Shown here: positions 26,294 through 35,985 of the stretch, piece after piece
How positions within the stretch are numbered: position 1 is the stretch's first letter
Layout of the letters: every line of letters starts with the position of its first letter
Assembly: GCF_019551475.1 (NCBI RefSeq)
Contig: NZ_CP047159.1
Coordinates: 1,612,001 to 1,676,000 of the forward strand
Direction: 5' to 3'
Length of the DNA: 64,000 nucleotides
Origin: Prevotella sp. Rep29
GTDB taxonomy: Bacteria; Bacteroidota; Bacteroidia; Bacteroidales; Bacteroidaceae
Translations under genes and position numbers: made by a program
The notes under the pieces: generated by a model
Databases searched by the model: none
What the model was told of the DNA's origin: nothing
What the model saw: the letters and a program-made list of their open reading frames with translations, nothing else

Positions 26294-27250
26294 ATGATCG
26301 AAAGACATATTATACTTGAAGGCATCGACCTCGTCTCTTTCTACGGGACGGGCAATGCCCATCTGCAACTGCTCAAGGCGCTTTTCCCAAAGGTGCGCAT
26401 CGTAGCCCGCGACAATATTATCAAAATCATGGGAGAAGAACAACAGACCGAGCGGCTTGAACAGCACATAGAACAGATACGGCTACACTTGGCAAAATAT
26501 AATAAAATCACGGAAGAGGACATCATTAACATTATCAATGGGACACTGCCCGAAGCTGACGCTGCAAAAGGCATCATCGTTTACAGCACGTCTGGACGAC
26601 CCATCAAGAGCCGCTCTGAAAACCAGCAACGGCTCATCGACGCCTATCAGCAAAACGACATGGTGTTTGCCGTAGGACCTGCCGGAACGGGAAAGACTTA
26701 TCTCTCAATAGCACTCGCTGTCAAAGCGCTCAAGGAAAAGACTGCCAAGCGCATCATCCTGAGCCGTCCCGCCGTTGAAGCCGGTGAAAAACTCGGATTC
26801 CTCCCTGGCGACATGAAAGACAAAATCGACCCATACCTCCAGCCGCTTTATGATGCGCTCGAAGATATGCTTCCCGGTGCCAAACTGCAAGACATGATGG
26901 AGAAACACGTCATACAAATCGCGCCACTTGCATTTATGCGGGGACGGACGCTTTCCGATGCGGTCGTCATACTCGACGAAGCCCAAAACACCACTCCGGC
27001 ACAAATCCGGATGTTTCTCACCCGTATGGGATGGAACACCAAGATGATTATCACGGGCGACATGACACAGATAGACCTGCCGCGCGAACAAAAAAGCGGA
27101 CTTAAGGAAGCACTCCGCATCCTGACAGGGATAGAGGGAATCGGCGTCGTGGAACTTACGAAGAAAGATATTGTACGCCATCGGCTCGTCACACGCATTG
27201 TCAACGCTTACGAAGCAGCCGACAAGGCAACAAAGAGTGAAGAACGATAG
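26294..27250 (+). CDS. phoH: PhoH-like ATPase
   Basis: A 318-residue protein with an N-terminal KH-like part and a C-terminal ATPase. The Walker A motif GPAGTGKT is at about residues 127-134, and the Walker B region reads VVILDEAQNTTPAQIRMFLTR. This YbeZ-type PhoH family is linked to RNA metabolism and ribosome maturation; the phosphate role suggested by the name is not established. It stands alone, 87 bp before purC, which has its own promoter. Confidence 0.93.
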   Translation: MIERHIILEGIDLVSFYGTGNAHLQLLKALFPKVRIVARDNIIKIMGEEQQTERLEQHIEQIRLHLAKYNKITEEDIINIINGTLPEADAAKGIIVYSTSGRPIKSRSENQQRLIDAYQQNDMVFAVGPAGTGKTYLSIALAVKALKEKTAKRIILSRPAVEAGEKLGFLPGDMKDKIDPYLQPLYDALEDMLPGAKLQDMMEKHVIQIAPLAFMRGRTLSDAVVILDEAQNTTPAQIRMFLTRMGWNTKMIITGDMTQIDLPREQKSGLKEALRILTGIEGIGVVELTKKDIVRHRLVTRIVNAYEAADKATKSEER

Positions 27251-27265
27251 GTTTTTAAGCATTTA

Positions 27266-27297
27266 TTTGCGTATTCCTAAAAAGATGACTATCTTTG
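27266..27297 (+). promoter_or_regulatory. Promoter of purC
   Basis: TTTG at 27266-27269 and TATCTTTG at 27290-27297 are 20 bp apart, a close match to the -33/-7 consensus. Confidence 0.7.
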
Positions 27298-27337
27298 CAC
27301 ATTACTCATATTCAAGAACATAGATTCAAACATTAAG

Positions 27338-28285
27338 ATGAAAGCATTAACTACAACCGATTTCCATTTCGAAGGACAAAAAAGCGTGTACCATGGTAAA
27401 GTACGCGACGTGTACGACATCAACGACGACCTGCTGGTGATGGTGGCAACCGACCGCATTTCGGCATTCGACGTCATCCTGCCTAAAGGCATCCCTTTCA
27501 AGGGGCAAGTTCTTAACCAAATAGCAGCCAAGTTCCTGGATGCTACTGCTGACATTTGCCCGAATTGGAAACTGGCTACGCCCGACCCGATGGTCACTGT
27601 TGGCTTGAAATGCGAAGGTTTTCGTGTGGAAATGATTATCCGGGGCATCCTCACCGGCTCGGCATGGCGCGACTACAAGAATGGCTGCCGGGAGATTTGC
27701 GGCGTACGTCTGCCCGATGGCATGCGTGAAAACGAGCGTTTCCCAGAACCCATCATCACTCCTACGACCAAGGCGGATGAGGGGCACGACATGAATATAT
27801 CAAAAGAAGAAATCATTGCGCAGGGACTTGTTAGTGCTGAAGACTATGCGGTGATGGAAGATTACACGCGAAAACTTTTTGCACGTGGTCAGGAGATTGC
27901 CGCAAAACAGGGCTTGATTCTTGTTGACACGAAGTATGAATTCGGTAAGCGCGATGGCAAGGTGTACCTCATTGATGAGATTCACACCCCTGATTCGAGC
28001 CGATATTTCTATGCAGAGGGATATGAAGAGAAGTTCGCGAAGGGCGAACCGCAACGCCAACTGTCAAAAGAGTTCGTTCGCCAGTGGCTCATTGAGCACG
28101 ATTTCATGAACGAACCGGGACAGACGATGCCCGAAATTACCGACGAATATGCTGAAAGCGTGAGTGAACGATACATCGAACTCTATGAGCACATCATCGG
28201 TGAGCGCTTCGACAAGGCTGCCGAGGCTGGTGATATTGCCGCCCGCATTGAAAAGAATGTTCGCGAATACTTAGCAACACGTTAG
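27338..28285 (+). CDS. purC: Phosphoribosylaminoimidazole-succinocarboxamide synthase
   Basis: A 315-residue ATP-dependent ligase joining CAIR and aspartate in purine biosynthesis. The SAICAR synthase blocks [33 protein letters not shown], the central [12 protein letters not shown] and the C-terminal [17 protein letters not shown] are intact. Its length is that of the longer PurC form. menG/ubiE starts 4 bp after its stop. purM lies 1.5 kb downstream. Confidence 0.97.
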   Translation: MKALTTTDFHFEGQKSVYHGKVRDVYDINDDLLVMVATDRISAFDVILPKGIPFKGQVLNQIAAKFLDATADICPNWKLATPDPMVTVGLKCEGFRVEMIIRGILTGSAWRDYKNGCREICGVRLPDGMRENERFPEPIITPTTKADEGHDMNISKEEIIAQGLVSAEDYAVMEDYTRKLFARGQEIAAKQGLILVDTKYEFGKRDGKVYLIDEIHTPDSSRYFYAEGYEEKFAKGEPQRQLSKEFVRQWLIEHDFMNEPGQTMPEITDEYAESVSERYIELYEHIIGERFDKAAEAGDIAARIEKNVREYLATR

Positions 28286-28289
28286 TATC

Positions 28290-29021
28290 GTGTATCAACA
28301 GGAAAGAATAACTCCCTACCGCAAGGGAGACAAAGGGAAACAGGTGGAGGAAATGTTCGACAACATTGCTCCCGCTTATGACACGCTGAACCATCGCCTT
28401 TCGTGGAACATCGACCGCGGATGGAGGCGAAAAGCCATCGCCCAGTTGTCACCATTCGCACCGAAAGAGGTGCTGGATGTAGCTACGGGGACTGGCGACT
28501 TTGCCATTCTTGCTGCCCGGATGCTCTCTCCCAAACGGCTTGTCGGAGCCGACATCAGTGAAGGAATGATGGAAATCGGGCGCGAAAAGGTAAAGAAGGA
28601 GCGGCTTGATGATGTCATTTCGTTTGCCAAGGAGGACTGTATGCAGCTGTCGTTTGCCGACAACAGCTTCGATGCGGTTACTGCTGCGTTCGGCATCCGC
28701 AACTTTCCCGATTTGGACAAAGGGCTTAGGGAGATGCACAGAGTGCTGCGCCCGGGTGGTCATCTGAGCATTATTGAGCTGACCTCGCCCGTCCGTTTCC
28801 CGATGAAGCAACTATTCTGGCTGTACAGCCACACGATATTGCCACTATACGGGAGGCTCATTTCTAAGGACGGGAGTGCCTACAGGTATCTCACGGCGAC
28901 TATCGAGGCGTTCCCACAGGGCGAGCAAATGGTGGAAATCCTGCAACGGGCGGGCTTCGAAGAATCATCTTTCAAACGACTGACATGCGGCATCTGCACC
29001 ATGTATCTTGCGAAAAAGTAA
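28290..29021 (+). CDS. ubiE: Demethylmenaquinone methyltransferase
   Basis: A 243-residue SAM-dependent methyltransferase for the last step of menaquinone synthesis. The start is GTG. The family opening [20 protein letters not shown] is followed by SAM motif I ([13 protein letters not shown]) and the block [16 protein letters not shown] [20 protein letters not shown]. The gene is also named menG in menaquinone-only bacteria. Operon with purC upstream (4-bp gap) and aroE downstream (28-bp gap). Confidence 0.94.
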   Translation: MYQQERITPYRKGDKGKQVEEMFDNIAPAYDTLNHRLSWNIDRGWRRKAIAQLSPFAPKEVLDVATGTGDFAILAARMLSPKRLVGADISEGMMEIGREKVKKERLDDVISFAKEDCMQLSFADNSFDAVTAAFGIRNFPDLDKGLREMHRVLRPGGHLSIIELTSPVRFPMKQLFWLYSHTILPLYGRLISKDGSAYRYLTATIEAFPQGEQMVEILQRAGFEESSFKRLTCGICTMYLAKK

Positions 29022-29049
29022 AAGAACAAACATCTATACGCTTCAGAAT

Positions 29050-29808
29050 ATGGACAAATACGGACTTATCGGTTATCCTTTAGGCCACTCGTTTTCAATC
29101 AGCTACTTCAACGAGAAGTTTGAAAGCGAGGGCATCGATGCTGTGTATGAGAACTTTGAGATACCTCAAATTGAAGACGTTAAGGAGATTATCGACTCCA
29201 ACCCGGACTTGAAGGGACTCAATGTGACGATTCCGTACAAGCAGCAGGTGCTGAAATACATCAAGGAGTTGAGCCCGGAGGCGAAGGCTATCGGCGCCGT
29301 CAATGTGATACGCATCGAGCACAAGGGCAACAAAACGGTACTGAAAGGTTTCAACAGCGACGTGATAGGTTTCACGAAAAGCATCGAACCGATATTGAAT
29401 ACGTACCATAAGAAAGCGCTGATATTGGGCACTGGCGGTGCGGCAAAAGCCGTTCAGTACGGTCTCCAATCGCTCGGAATCGAGACATTGTTCGTCAGTC
29501 GCACGAAAAAGAAGAACGCCATCACTTACGAAGAGGTTACAGCAGACATCGTACGCGAATATAACGTCATCGTCAACTGCACTCCTGTAGGCATGTATCC
29601 GCACATCGACGAATGTCCGAAGTTGCCCTACGAGGCGATGGACAGCCACACGTTGCTCTACGATTTACTTTACAATCCCGACGAGACGAAATTCCTCCGA
29701 CTGGGTGCCGAGCGCGGGGCAACCGTGAAGAACGGACTTGAGATGCTCTTGCTGCAGGCATTCGTAAGCTGGGAGATATGGAACGGCGAAGAAGAGAACT
29801 ATCTATAA
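29050..29808 (+). CDS. aroE: Shikimate dehydrogenase
   Basis: A 252-residue NADP-dependent enzyme of the chorismate pathway. It starts MDKYGLIGYPLGHSFSISYF; substrate-binding SxS, NVTIPYKQQV with the catalytic Lys, the dinucleotide loop GTGGAAKAV and NCTPVGMYPH are visible. An in-frame ATG at 29008 would overlap ubiE and add residues that match no family sequence, so 29050 is preferred. Confidence 0.95.
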   Translation: MDKYGLIGYPLGHSFSISYFNEKFESEGIDAVYENFEIPQIEDVKEIIDSNPDLKGLNVTIPYKQQVLKYIKELSPEAKAIGAVNVIRIEHKGNKTVLKGFNSDVIGFTKSIEPILNTYHKKALILGTGGAAKAVQYGLQSLGIETLFVSRTKKKNAITYEEVTADIVREYNVIVNCTPVGMYPHIDECPKLPYEAMDSHTLLYDLLYNPDETKFLRLGAERGATVKNGLEMLLLQAFVSWEIWNGEEENYL

Positions 29809-29820
29809 CAAACCTAAATC

Positions 29821-31005
29821 ATGAATACTACAGACAGATACATGCAGCGTGGTGTCTCTGCTGCCAAAGAAGACGTGCACGCAGCCATCAAGAACATCGA
29901 TAAAGGGATATTTCCGCAGGCGTTCTGCAAAATAATCCCCGACATTCTGGGAGGCGACCCCGAGTATTGCAACATCATGCACGCCGACGGAGCAGGCACC
30001 AAATCGTCGCTGGCATATATGTATTGGAAAGAGACGGGCGACCTGAGTGTGTGGAAAGGCATCGCACAGGACGCTATCGTGATGAATACCGACGACCTGC
30101 TTTGCGTAGGCGCTGTCGATAACATCCTTGTCTCCTCCACCATCGGGCGCAACAAACACCTCATCCCAGGCGAAGTCATCTCTGCCATCATCAACGGTAC
30201 AGATGAGCTTCTCCAAGAACTCCGAGACATGGGCATCGGCATACACGCAACGGGTGGCGAGACGGCAGACGTAGGCGACCTGGTGCGCACCATCATCGTC
30301 GATTCCACCGTCACGTGTCGCATGAAGCGAGCCGATGTCATCGACAACGCAAACATACGACCGGGCGACGTCATCGTCGGACTCTCGTCCACAGGACAGG
30401 CTACTTACGAGAAGCGATACAATGGCGGCATGGGCTCGAACGGACTGACCAGCGCACGCCACGACGTTTTTTCCAAATATCTGGCAGAAAAATATCCAGA
30501 AAGTTTCGACCATAACGTGCCCGACGAGTTGGTGTATAGCGGGAAATATAAGTTGACAGAAACCTCTCCCTACGGAAGAGAGATTGGAGATGGGCTTTCC
30601 GTAGGCGAACTTGTACTCTCTCCAACGCGAACCTACGCTCCGGTCATCAAACAGATGCTCGACCGTCACCGCCGGGAAATCCACGGCATGGTGCACTGCA
30701 CGGGTGGCGCGCAGACCAAAGTCCTGCACTTCGTCAGCGACAACTGCCACGTCGTGAAAGACAACCTTTTCCCCGTACCGCCGTTGTTCCAGATTATCCA
30801 CGACTGTTCGCAGACCGACTGGCGGGAGATGTACCAAGTGTTCAACATGGGACACCGTATGGAAATCTATGTGCAACCCGAAATCGCAGAACACATCATC
30901 GCCATCTCGAAGTCGTTCAATATCGACGCACAGATTGTCGGTCATATTGAGGAAGGCAGGAAGAGCCTCACCATCAAGAGCGAGTTTGGAGAATTTAATT
31001 ATTAA
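29821..31005 (+). CDS. purM: Phosphoribosylformylglycinamidine cyclo-ligase (AIR synthase)
   Basis: A 394-residue ATP-dependent enzyme of purine biosynthesis, of the longer form seen in Bacteroidota. The block MHADGAGTKSSLAYMY corresponds to the PurM HxDGxGTK motif. DAIVMNTDDLLCVGA and IHATGGETADVGD are also typical. It lies 12 bp after aroE and is followed by a small membrane protein gene and prfA-pyrF. Confidence 0.93.
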   Translation: MNTTDRYMQRGVSAAKEDVHAAIKNIDKGIFPQAFCKIIPDILGGDPEYCNIMHADGAGTKSSLAYMYWKETGDLSVWKGIAQDAIVMNTDDLLCVGAVDNILVSSTIGRNKHLIPGEVISAIINGTDELLQELRDMGIGIHATGGETADVGDLVRTIIVDSTVTCRMKRADVIDNANIRPGDVIVGLSSTGQATYEKRYNGGMGSNGLTSARHDVFSKYLAEKYPESFDHNVPDELVYSGKYKLTETSPYGREIGDGLSVGELVLSPTRTYAPVIKQMLDRHRREIHGMVHCTGGAQTKVLHFVSDNCHVVKDNLFPVPPLFQIIHDCSQTDWREMYQVFNMGHRMEIYVQPEIAEHIIAISKSFNIDAQIVGHIEEGRKSLTIKSEFGEFNY

Positions 31006-31026
31006 CACCAGAAAACATCAAAGCGC

Positions 31027-31212
31027 ATGAACAAACCTTTAGCCATCTTCGCCATGATATTTGCAGCGATTCTGCTCGTTGCCAATCTGATTCTTGTCTA
31101 TGACGGCATACAGGTTGGCACAACCAAGTGGGGAAACATCTGCGGAGCAATAGCCATGGTATTTGTCTTTTCCTTCTCTTATTCCAGATATAAGAACAAA
31201 AGCAAGGAATAG
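31027..31212 (+). CDS. Small membrane protein with two predicted helices
   Basis: A 61-residue protein with two hydrophobic segments (residues ~4-26, LAIFAMIFAAILLVANLILV, and ~35-52, WGNICGAIAMVFVFSFSY) and a basic tail RYKNKSKE. It starts 21 bp after purM and is likely cotranscribed. It matches no family I recognise. Confidence 0.6.
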   Translation: MNKPLAIFAMIFAAILLVANLILVYDGIQVGTTKWGNICGAIAMVFVFSFSYSRYKNKSKE

Positions 31213-31269
31213 AAACAGATATTAGAGAAAAGTAAGCATTTATCTGCCAAGGAAACACAAATAATTTCG

Positions 31270-31277
31270 TACCTTTG
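31270..31277 (+). promoter_or_regulatory. -7 promoter box for prfA
   Basis: TACCTTTG ends 9 bp before the ATG at 31287, giving a leader of only a few bases. Confidence 0.6.
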
Positions 31278-31286
31278 CCAACGAAT

Positions 31287-32396
31287 ATGGAAAATAACAG
31301 CATCTTACAGAAACTCGACGGGCTCGAGGCACGCTTCGAAGAAGTATCGACGCTCATCACTGACCCCAACGTGATAGCCGACCAGCAGCGCTACGTCAAG
31401 CTCACTAAGGAATATAAGGACCTCGGCGACATCATGGACGCACGCCGCCGCTACGTCGCATGCCTCAACACCATCAAAGAAGCGAAGGACATTCTCGCCA
31501 ACGAGAGCGACCCCGACATGAAGGAAATGGCACGCGAAGAGCTTGCCGCCAACGAAGAACTGCAGCCGCAGCTCGAAGAAGAAATAAAAATCGCACTCAT
31601 ACCAAAAGACCCCGAAGACGCCAAGAACGTGCAGATGGAAATCCGTGCGGGAACGGGTGGCGACGAAGCATGCCTCTTTGCCGGAGACTTGTTCAACATG
31701 TACAAGCGATTCTGCGACCAAAAGGGATGGACACTCGCCATCACCAGCGTCTCGGAAGGTGCCGTCGGCGGCTACAAGGAAATCGACTTCGCCGTTTCGG
31801 GAGCCGATGTCTATGGCACGCTGAAATATGAGTCGGGCGTGCACCGCGTACAGCGAGTGCCCGTGACCGAATCGAACGGACGCATGCAGACCTCCGCAGC
31901 GACCGTCGCCGTGCTGCCCGAAGCCGACAAGTTCGAAGTCAACATCAACGAAGGCGAAATCAAATGGGACACGTTCCGCTCGTCGGGTGCCGGCGGACAG
32001 AATGTAAACAAGGTGGAATCGGGCGTCCGCCTGCGCTATATGTGGAAGAATCCGAACACCGGCGAGACCGAGGAAATACTCATCGAGTGTACCGAGACGC
32101 GCGACCAGCCAAAAAACAAGGAGCGCGCACTCTCCCGACTCTACACCTTCATCTACGACAAGGAACACCAGAAATATGTCGATGACATCGCTTCCCGGCG
32201 CAAGAGCCTCGTCTCCACGGGTGACCGCTCAGCCAAGATACGCACCTACAACTTCCAGCAAGGACGCGTCACCGACCACCGCATCGGCTTCACCACACAC
32301 GACCTGCAAGGATTTCTCGGCGGCGACATCCAACCGATGATTGACGCACTGACCGTGGCGGAAAACGCAGAGCGAATGAAAGAAGCGGAACTCTGA
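31287..32396 (+). CDS. prfA: Peptide chain release factor 1
   Basis: A 369-residue factor that reads UAA and UAG. The catalytic GGQ loop is in [19 protein letters not shown]. The codon-recognition region before it reads [20 protein letters not shown]. The helical N-terminal domain is intact. The ATG at 31287 immediately follows the promoter box; a TTG inside the box cannot be the start. pyrF follows after 35 bp. Confidence 0.96.
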   Translation: MENNSILQKLDGLEARFEEVSTLITDPNVIADQQRYVKLTKEYKDLGDIMDARRRYVACLNTIKEAKDILANESDPDMKEMAREELAANEELQPQLEEEIKIALIPKDPEDAKNVQMEIRAGTGGDEACLFAGDLFNMYKRFCDQKGWTLAITSVSEGAVGGYKEIDFAVSGADVYGTLKYESGVHRVQRVPVTESNGRMQTSAATVAVLPEADKFEVNINEGEIKWDTFRSSGAGGQNVNKVESGVRLRYMWKNPNTGETEEILIECTETRDQPKNKERALSRLYTFIYDKEHQKYVDDIASRRKSLVSTGDRSAKIRTYNFQQGRVTDHRIGFTTHDLQGFLGGDIQPMIDALTVAENAERMKEAEL

Positions 32397-32397
32397 C

Positions 32398-32416
32398 ACA
32401 CATTATTATATATATA
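32398..32416 (+). repeat. 19-bp AT-rich repeat, copy 3
   Basis: ACACATTATTATATATATA, identical to copies 1 and 2. It begins 2 bp after the prfA stop codon and ends 15 bp before pyrF. Confidence 0.7.
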
Positions 32417-32431
32417 AACAACAGACAAGCC

Positions 32432-33259
32432 ATGAACAGACAACAACTTATCCACCAGATACGCACGAAGAAAACCTTCCTGTGCGTGGGACTCGACACC
32501 GATGCCAAGCGCATACCCATCCATCTGCTCGACATGCACGACCCGCTGCTCGAGTTCAACAAAGCCGTCATCGACGCAACGGCACCCTACTGCGTGGCAT
32601 ACAAGCCCAACCTCGCATTCTACGAGGCGTTCGGTATTCACGGAATAACTGCTTACAAAAAGACCGTACGCTATATCAAGGAACAATATCCCGACCACTT
32701 CATCATCGCCGACGCCAAACGCGGAGACATCGGAAACACTGCCGACATGTACGCACGCGCATTCTTCGACGAATACGACGTCGATGCCGTCACCGTGGCA
32801 CCCTACATGGGAGAAGACAGCATAGCCCCTTTCCTCGCACATGAAGGGAAATGGACCATCCTGCTCGCACTCACCAGCAACCAAGGAGCCAACGACTTCC
32901 AGTTCATGAAAGACGAAAACGGCGAGCGACTCTTCGAGAAAGTCATCCGCACCTCACAGAAATGGGGCACTGAAGACAACCTCATGTACGTCGTTGGAGC
33001 CACGCAAGCCTCTATGTTGCAGGATATCCGGCGCATCGCACCCGACCACTTCCTGCTCGTTCCAGGCGTAGGCGCACAAGGAGGAAGCCTCGAAGAAGTA
33101 TGCCAATACGGCATGAACAAAGACTGCGGACTGCTCGTCAACGCATCGCGCAGCATCATCTATGCCGACCACACCGAGCTCTACGCCGAAATGGCAGGCA
33201 ACAAGGCACGCGAAATGCAACAGCAAATGGCAGCCGAACTCGAAAAACACGGCATATAA
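32432..33259 (+). CDS. pyrF: Orotidine 5'-phosphate decarboxylase
   Basis: A 275-residue TIM-barrel enzyme that makes UMP, of the longer PyrF subfamily. The active-site block reads [18 protein letters not shown], and LCVGLDTD near the N-terminus and VPGVGAQGG near the C-terminus are typical. No clear promoter is seen in the 35 bp after prfA, so it is probably cotranscribed with prfA. A strong terminator follows. Confidence 0.96.
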   Translation: MNRQQLIHQIRTKKTFLCVGLDTDAKRIPIHLLDMHDPLLEFNKAVIDATAPYCVAYKPNLAFYEAFGIHGITAYKKTVRYIKEQYPDHFIIADAKRGDIGNTADMYARAFFDEYDVDAVTVAPYMGEDSIAPFLAHEGKWTILLALTSNQGANDFQFMKDENGERLFEKVIRTSQKWGTEDNLMYVVGATQASMLQDIRRIAPDHFLLVPGVGAQGGSLEEVCQYGMNKDCGLLVNASRSIIYADHTELYAEMAGNKAREMQQQMAAELEKHGI

Positions 33260-33283
33260 GCCACAAACATCAAGACAGAACAT

Positions 33284-33315
33284 AAGGCATTCCTCTGCTC
33301 AGGAATGCCTTTTTT
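33284..33315 (+). terminator. Rho-independent terminator after pyrF
   Basis: AAGGCATTCCT and AGGAATGCCTT form an 11-bp stem with a 6-nt loop, followed by T5. Confidence 0.92.
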
Positions 33316-33363
33316 CATTCCATTCCCTACCCTTCCGAAAATCAGAAACAGAACTCTCACCAA

Positions 33364-33567
33364 CCAAATTCAGTGAAATTGATGACCAAATTCAGTGAAA
33401 TTGGTGAGCAAATTCACTGAATTTGGTTTTCGAACGTTGAACTTTCCTCTGGCAAATCAAGTTGAATTGGAGACCAAATCAAGTTGAATTGATGACCAAA
33501 TCAAGTTGATTTGAAAAACAGACAGCGCACTGCAAAGTTCTTTGCGATGCACTGCAAGGGAGTTTGC
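33364..33567 (+). repeat. 22-bp phased palindrome array, second type
   Basis: Units start at 33364, 33386, 33408, a divergent one at 33430, then 33452, 33474 and 33496, all exactly 22 bp apart. The first three use the palindrome CAAATTCAGTGAATTTG, the last three CAAATCAAGTTGATTTG. After a 33-bp centre-to-centre step come two more units 22 bp apart (GCAAAGTTCTTTGC at 33532 and GCAAGGGAGTTTGC at 33554). It fills most of the gap between the pyrF terminator and the HD-domain gene. Confidence 0.88.
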
Positions 33568-33609
33568 GAAAAAGTCTTTCCGAACTGCCGTTTATACAAA
33601 AACATTTCA

Positions 33610-33617
33610 TAACTTTG
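33610..33617 (+). promoter_or_regulatory. -7 promoter box for the HD-domain gene, predicted leaderless
   Basis: TAACTTTG ends 4 bp before a GTG start codon at 33622. Confidence 0.6.
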
Positions 33618-33621
33618 CGCC

Positions 33622-34842
33622 GTGAACGAAACAAAAATCATCAACGACCCCGTATTCGGGTTTATCAAGATTCCAAGCGGGCTCCTGCTCGACATTGTGA
33701 AGCACCCGCTGATGCAGCGCTTGTCACGAATCAAACAGCTGGGCATGGCATCCGTCGTATATCCCGGTGCGCAACACACACGTTTCCTCCATTCTCTCGG
33801 AGCCTACCACCTCATGAGCGAAGCCATCACCTCGCTCCGCCAGAAAGGCATCTTCATCTTCGAGTCGGAGGCGGAAGCCGTCCAGGCAGCCATTCTCATG
33901 CACGACATCGGGCACGGACCGTTCTCGCACGTGCTCGAACGCACCCTGACAAGCGGCATCTCGCACGAAGAAATCTCGCTGATGATGATGGAACAGATGA
34001 ATCGTGAGATGGACGGCAGACTGACACTCGCCCTGAAAATATTCAAAGACGAATACCATCAGCGCTTCCTGCACCAACTCATCTCAAGTCAGCTCGACAT
34101 GGACCGCATCGACTATCTCTGCCGCGACAGCTTCTTCACGGGTGTCAACGAGGGAAACATCGGCAGTTCGCGCATCATCAAGATGATGAACGTGGTGGAC
34201 GACCATCTCGTCGTGGAAGAAAAAGGCATCTATTCCGTTGAGAACTACCTGGTTGCCCGCAGGCTCATGTACTGGCAAGTTTATCTCCACAAGACGACCG
34301 TTGCCTGTGAAAAACTGTTGGTCAACACGCTGCTTCGCGCCAAGCATCTTGCTAACGAAGGGACAGAACTCTACGCTCCGCCGGCACTGCACTATTTCAT
34401 CCACAACCATGTGGACAGGCAGACGTTCCTTTCAGACCCGAAAGCGCTGTATTGGTACGAACAACTCGACGACAACGACATCTGGACAACGGTGAAAGTG
34501 TGGAAAGACCATCCCGACCGCATCCTCTCCATGCTCGCCGGCGACCTGCTCAGCCGACAACTTTTCAGGGTGGAAATCAGCGAAGAGCCGTTCACGGAGG
34601 AATATGTGGAAAGCATCAAGGACGAAATAATGAAACACACAGGCGTCAGTCGGGAAGACACCAAATTCCTCATGCACATGGACAGCATCAAGAAAGCGAT
34701 GTATGACGTGCACGACGACCACATCGACATCCTCTACAAAGACGGCACGCTCAAAGAAGTCATAGATGCCTCCGAAATCCTCCACATGACGCATCCTGCC
34801 AAGGATATCAGCAAGTATTATCTATGCTACAAACGCTTCTGA
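33622..34842 (+). CDS. HD-domain phosphohydrolase (dGTPase-like)
   Basis: A 406-residue protein with a metal-dependent HD domain. Visible residues are HTRFLHSLGAYHLM, HDIGHGPFSHVLE and LDMDRIDYLCRDSFFTG, the last shared with dNTPases and SAMHD1-like proteins. The substrate is not predictable. Translation begins with GTG (NETKIINDPVFGFI next), directly after the promoter box. It precedes the lpxD-lpxC-fabZ-lpxA cluster, a neighbourhood I recall from other Bacteroidales, but lpxD has its own promoter. Confidence 0.88.
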   Translation: MNETKIINDPVFGFIKIPSGLLLDIVKHPLMQRLSRIKQLGMASVVYPGAQHTRFLHSLGAYHLMSEAITSLRQKGIFIFESEAEAVQAAILMHDIGHGPFSHVLERTLTSGISHEEISLMMMEQMNREMDGRLTLALKIFKDEYHQRFLHQLISSQLDMDRIDYLCRDSFFTGVNEGNIGSSRIIKMMNVVDDHLVVEEKGIYSVENYLVARRLMYWQVYLHKTTVACEKLLVNTLLRAKHLANEGTELYAPPALHYFIHNHVDRQTFLSDPKALYWYEQLDDNDIWTTVKVWKDHPDRILSMLAGDLLSRQLFRVEISEEPFTEEYVESIKDEIMKHTGVSREDTKFLMHMDSIKKAMYDVHDDHIDILYKDGTLKEVIDASEILHMTHPAKDISKYYLCYKRF

Positions 34843-34907
34843 AACATATTTTGACAAACTTTCATAAAATAAAAGTCACATTTTGCCACTAAATCGATTT
34901 TTTACCG

Positions 34908-34915
34908 TATCTTTG
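34908..34915 (+). promoter_or_regulatory. -7 promoter box for the lpx operon
   Basis: TATCTTTG followed by CAACG, 28 bp upstream of lpxD. A TTTG lies 22 bp further upstream at 34882. Confidence 0.65.
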
Positions 34916-34943
34916 CAACGTTAAAAATTTCACAGACGAACCC

Positions 34944-35981
34944 ATGGAATTCACCGCAAAGCAAATTGCTGAACTGATAAACGGTCGTATAGAGGGCGAT
35001 GAGAACGCTGTAGTCTCCACGTTTTCAAAGATTGAAGAAGGGAAACCCGGCGCCATCTCTTTTCTTTCAAACCCCAAATACACCCATTTCCTATATGAGA
35101 CACAATCCAGTGTGGTCCTCGTCAATGAGGATGTGAAACTGGAAAGACCTGTCAACGCCACACTGATTCGCGTGGATAACGCCTACGAGTGCGTGGCTAA
35201 ACTGCTGCAACTCTACGAATCGATGAAGCCGCAGAAAACCGGCATCGACCCATTGGCATTCATCTCACCGAAAGCAAAGATAGGAAAAGACTGTTACATC
35301 GGTCCCTTCGCCTATATCGGCGATGATGTGGAGATTGGCGACCACTCGCAAATCTATCCCCACGCCACGATATTCGACAAGGCGATTGTAGGCAACCACT
35401 GCATCATATATCCGAACGTGAGCATCTATCACGACTGCCACATCGGCAATAACGTCATCATCCACTCGGGCAGCGTCATCGGAGCCGACGGATTCGGCTT
35501 CGCGCCCAATGCCGACGGATATGACAAGATGCCGCAGATAGGTATTGTAACGATAGAAGACGACGTGGAAATCGGTGCCAACACCTGTATTGACCGCTCC
35601 ACGATGGGAAGCACCTACATCCGTAAAGGCGCGAAACTGGACAACCTGATTCAGGTGGCGCACAATGCGGAAGTCGGCGAAAACACCGTCATGGCAGCGC
35701 AAGTGGGAGTGGCAGGAAGCACGAAAATCGGCAAATGGTGCATGTTTGGCGGACAAGTGGGAATGGCAGGACACATCAGTATTGCCGACCACACGACTGT
35801 CGGTGCACAAGCCGGCATCACAAACACCGTTCGCGAGAGCGGACAGACCATCATCGGTTCGCCCGCATGGGATGCAAGAGGCTTCATGAAGTCGGCAGCC
35901 ATCTTCCGAAGACTATCTGATATGTATCAAAACATACAAAAACTGCAAAAAGAAATTGAAGAACTAAAAAACAACCAATAA
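34944..35981 (+). CDS. lpxD: UDP-3-O-acylglucosamine N-acyltransferase
   Basis: A 345-residue left-handed beta-helix acyltransferase for the third step of lipid A synthesis. The N-terminal uridine-binding domain (residues ~1-100) is followed by many hexapeptide repeats ([20 protein letters not shown] and similar) with the catalytic His region [17 protein letters not shown], then a C-terminal helix rich in Lys and Glu. It starts the lpxD, lpxC-fabZ, lpxA operon. Confidence 0.96.
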   Translation: MEFTAKQIAELINGRIEGDENAVVSTFSKIEEGKPGAISFLSNPKYTHFLYETQSSVVLVNEDVKLERPVNATLIRVDNAYECVAKLLQLYESMKPQKTGIDPLAFISPKAKIGKDCYIGPFAYIGDDVEIGDHSQIYPHATIFDKAIVGNHCIIYPNVSIYHDCHIGNNVIIHSGSVIGADGFGFAPNADGYDKMPQIGIVTIEDDVEIGANTCIDRSTMGSTYIRKGAKLDNLIQVAHNAEVGENTVMAAQVGVAGSTKIGKWCMFGGQVGMAGHISIADHTTVGAQAGITNTVRESGQTIIGSPAWDARGFMKSAAIFRRLSDMYQNIQKLQKEIEELKNNQ

Positions 35982-35985
35982 AGAC

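Noticed and set aside
29803..31008. Open frame of 401 codons antisense to purM
   Set aside because: It covers purM almost exactly in the opposite strand, with no recognisable domain or promoter; codon bias of purM explains it.
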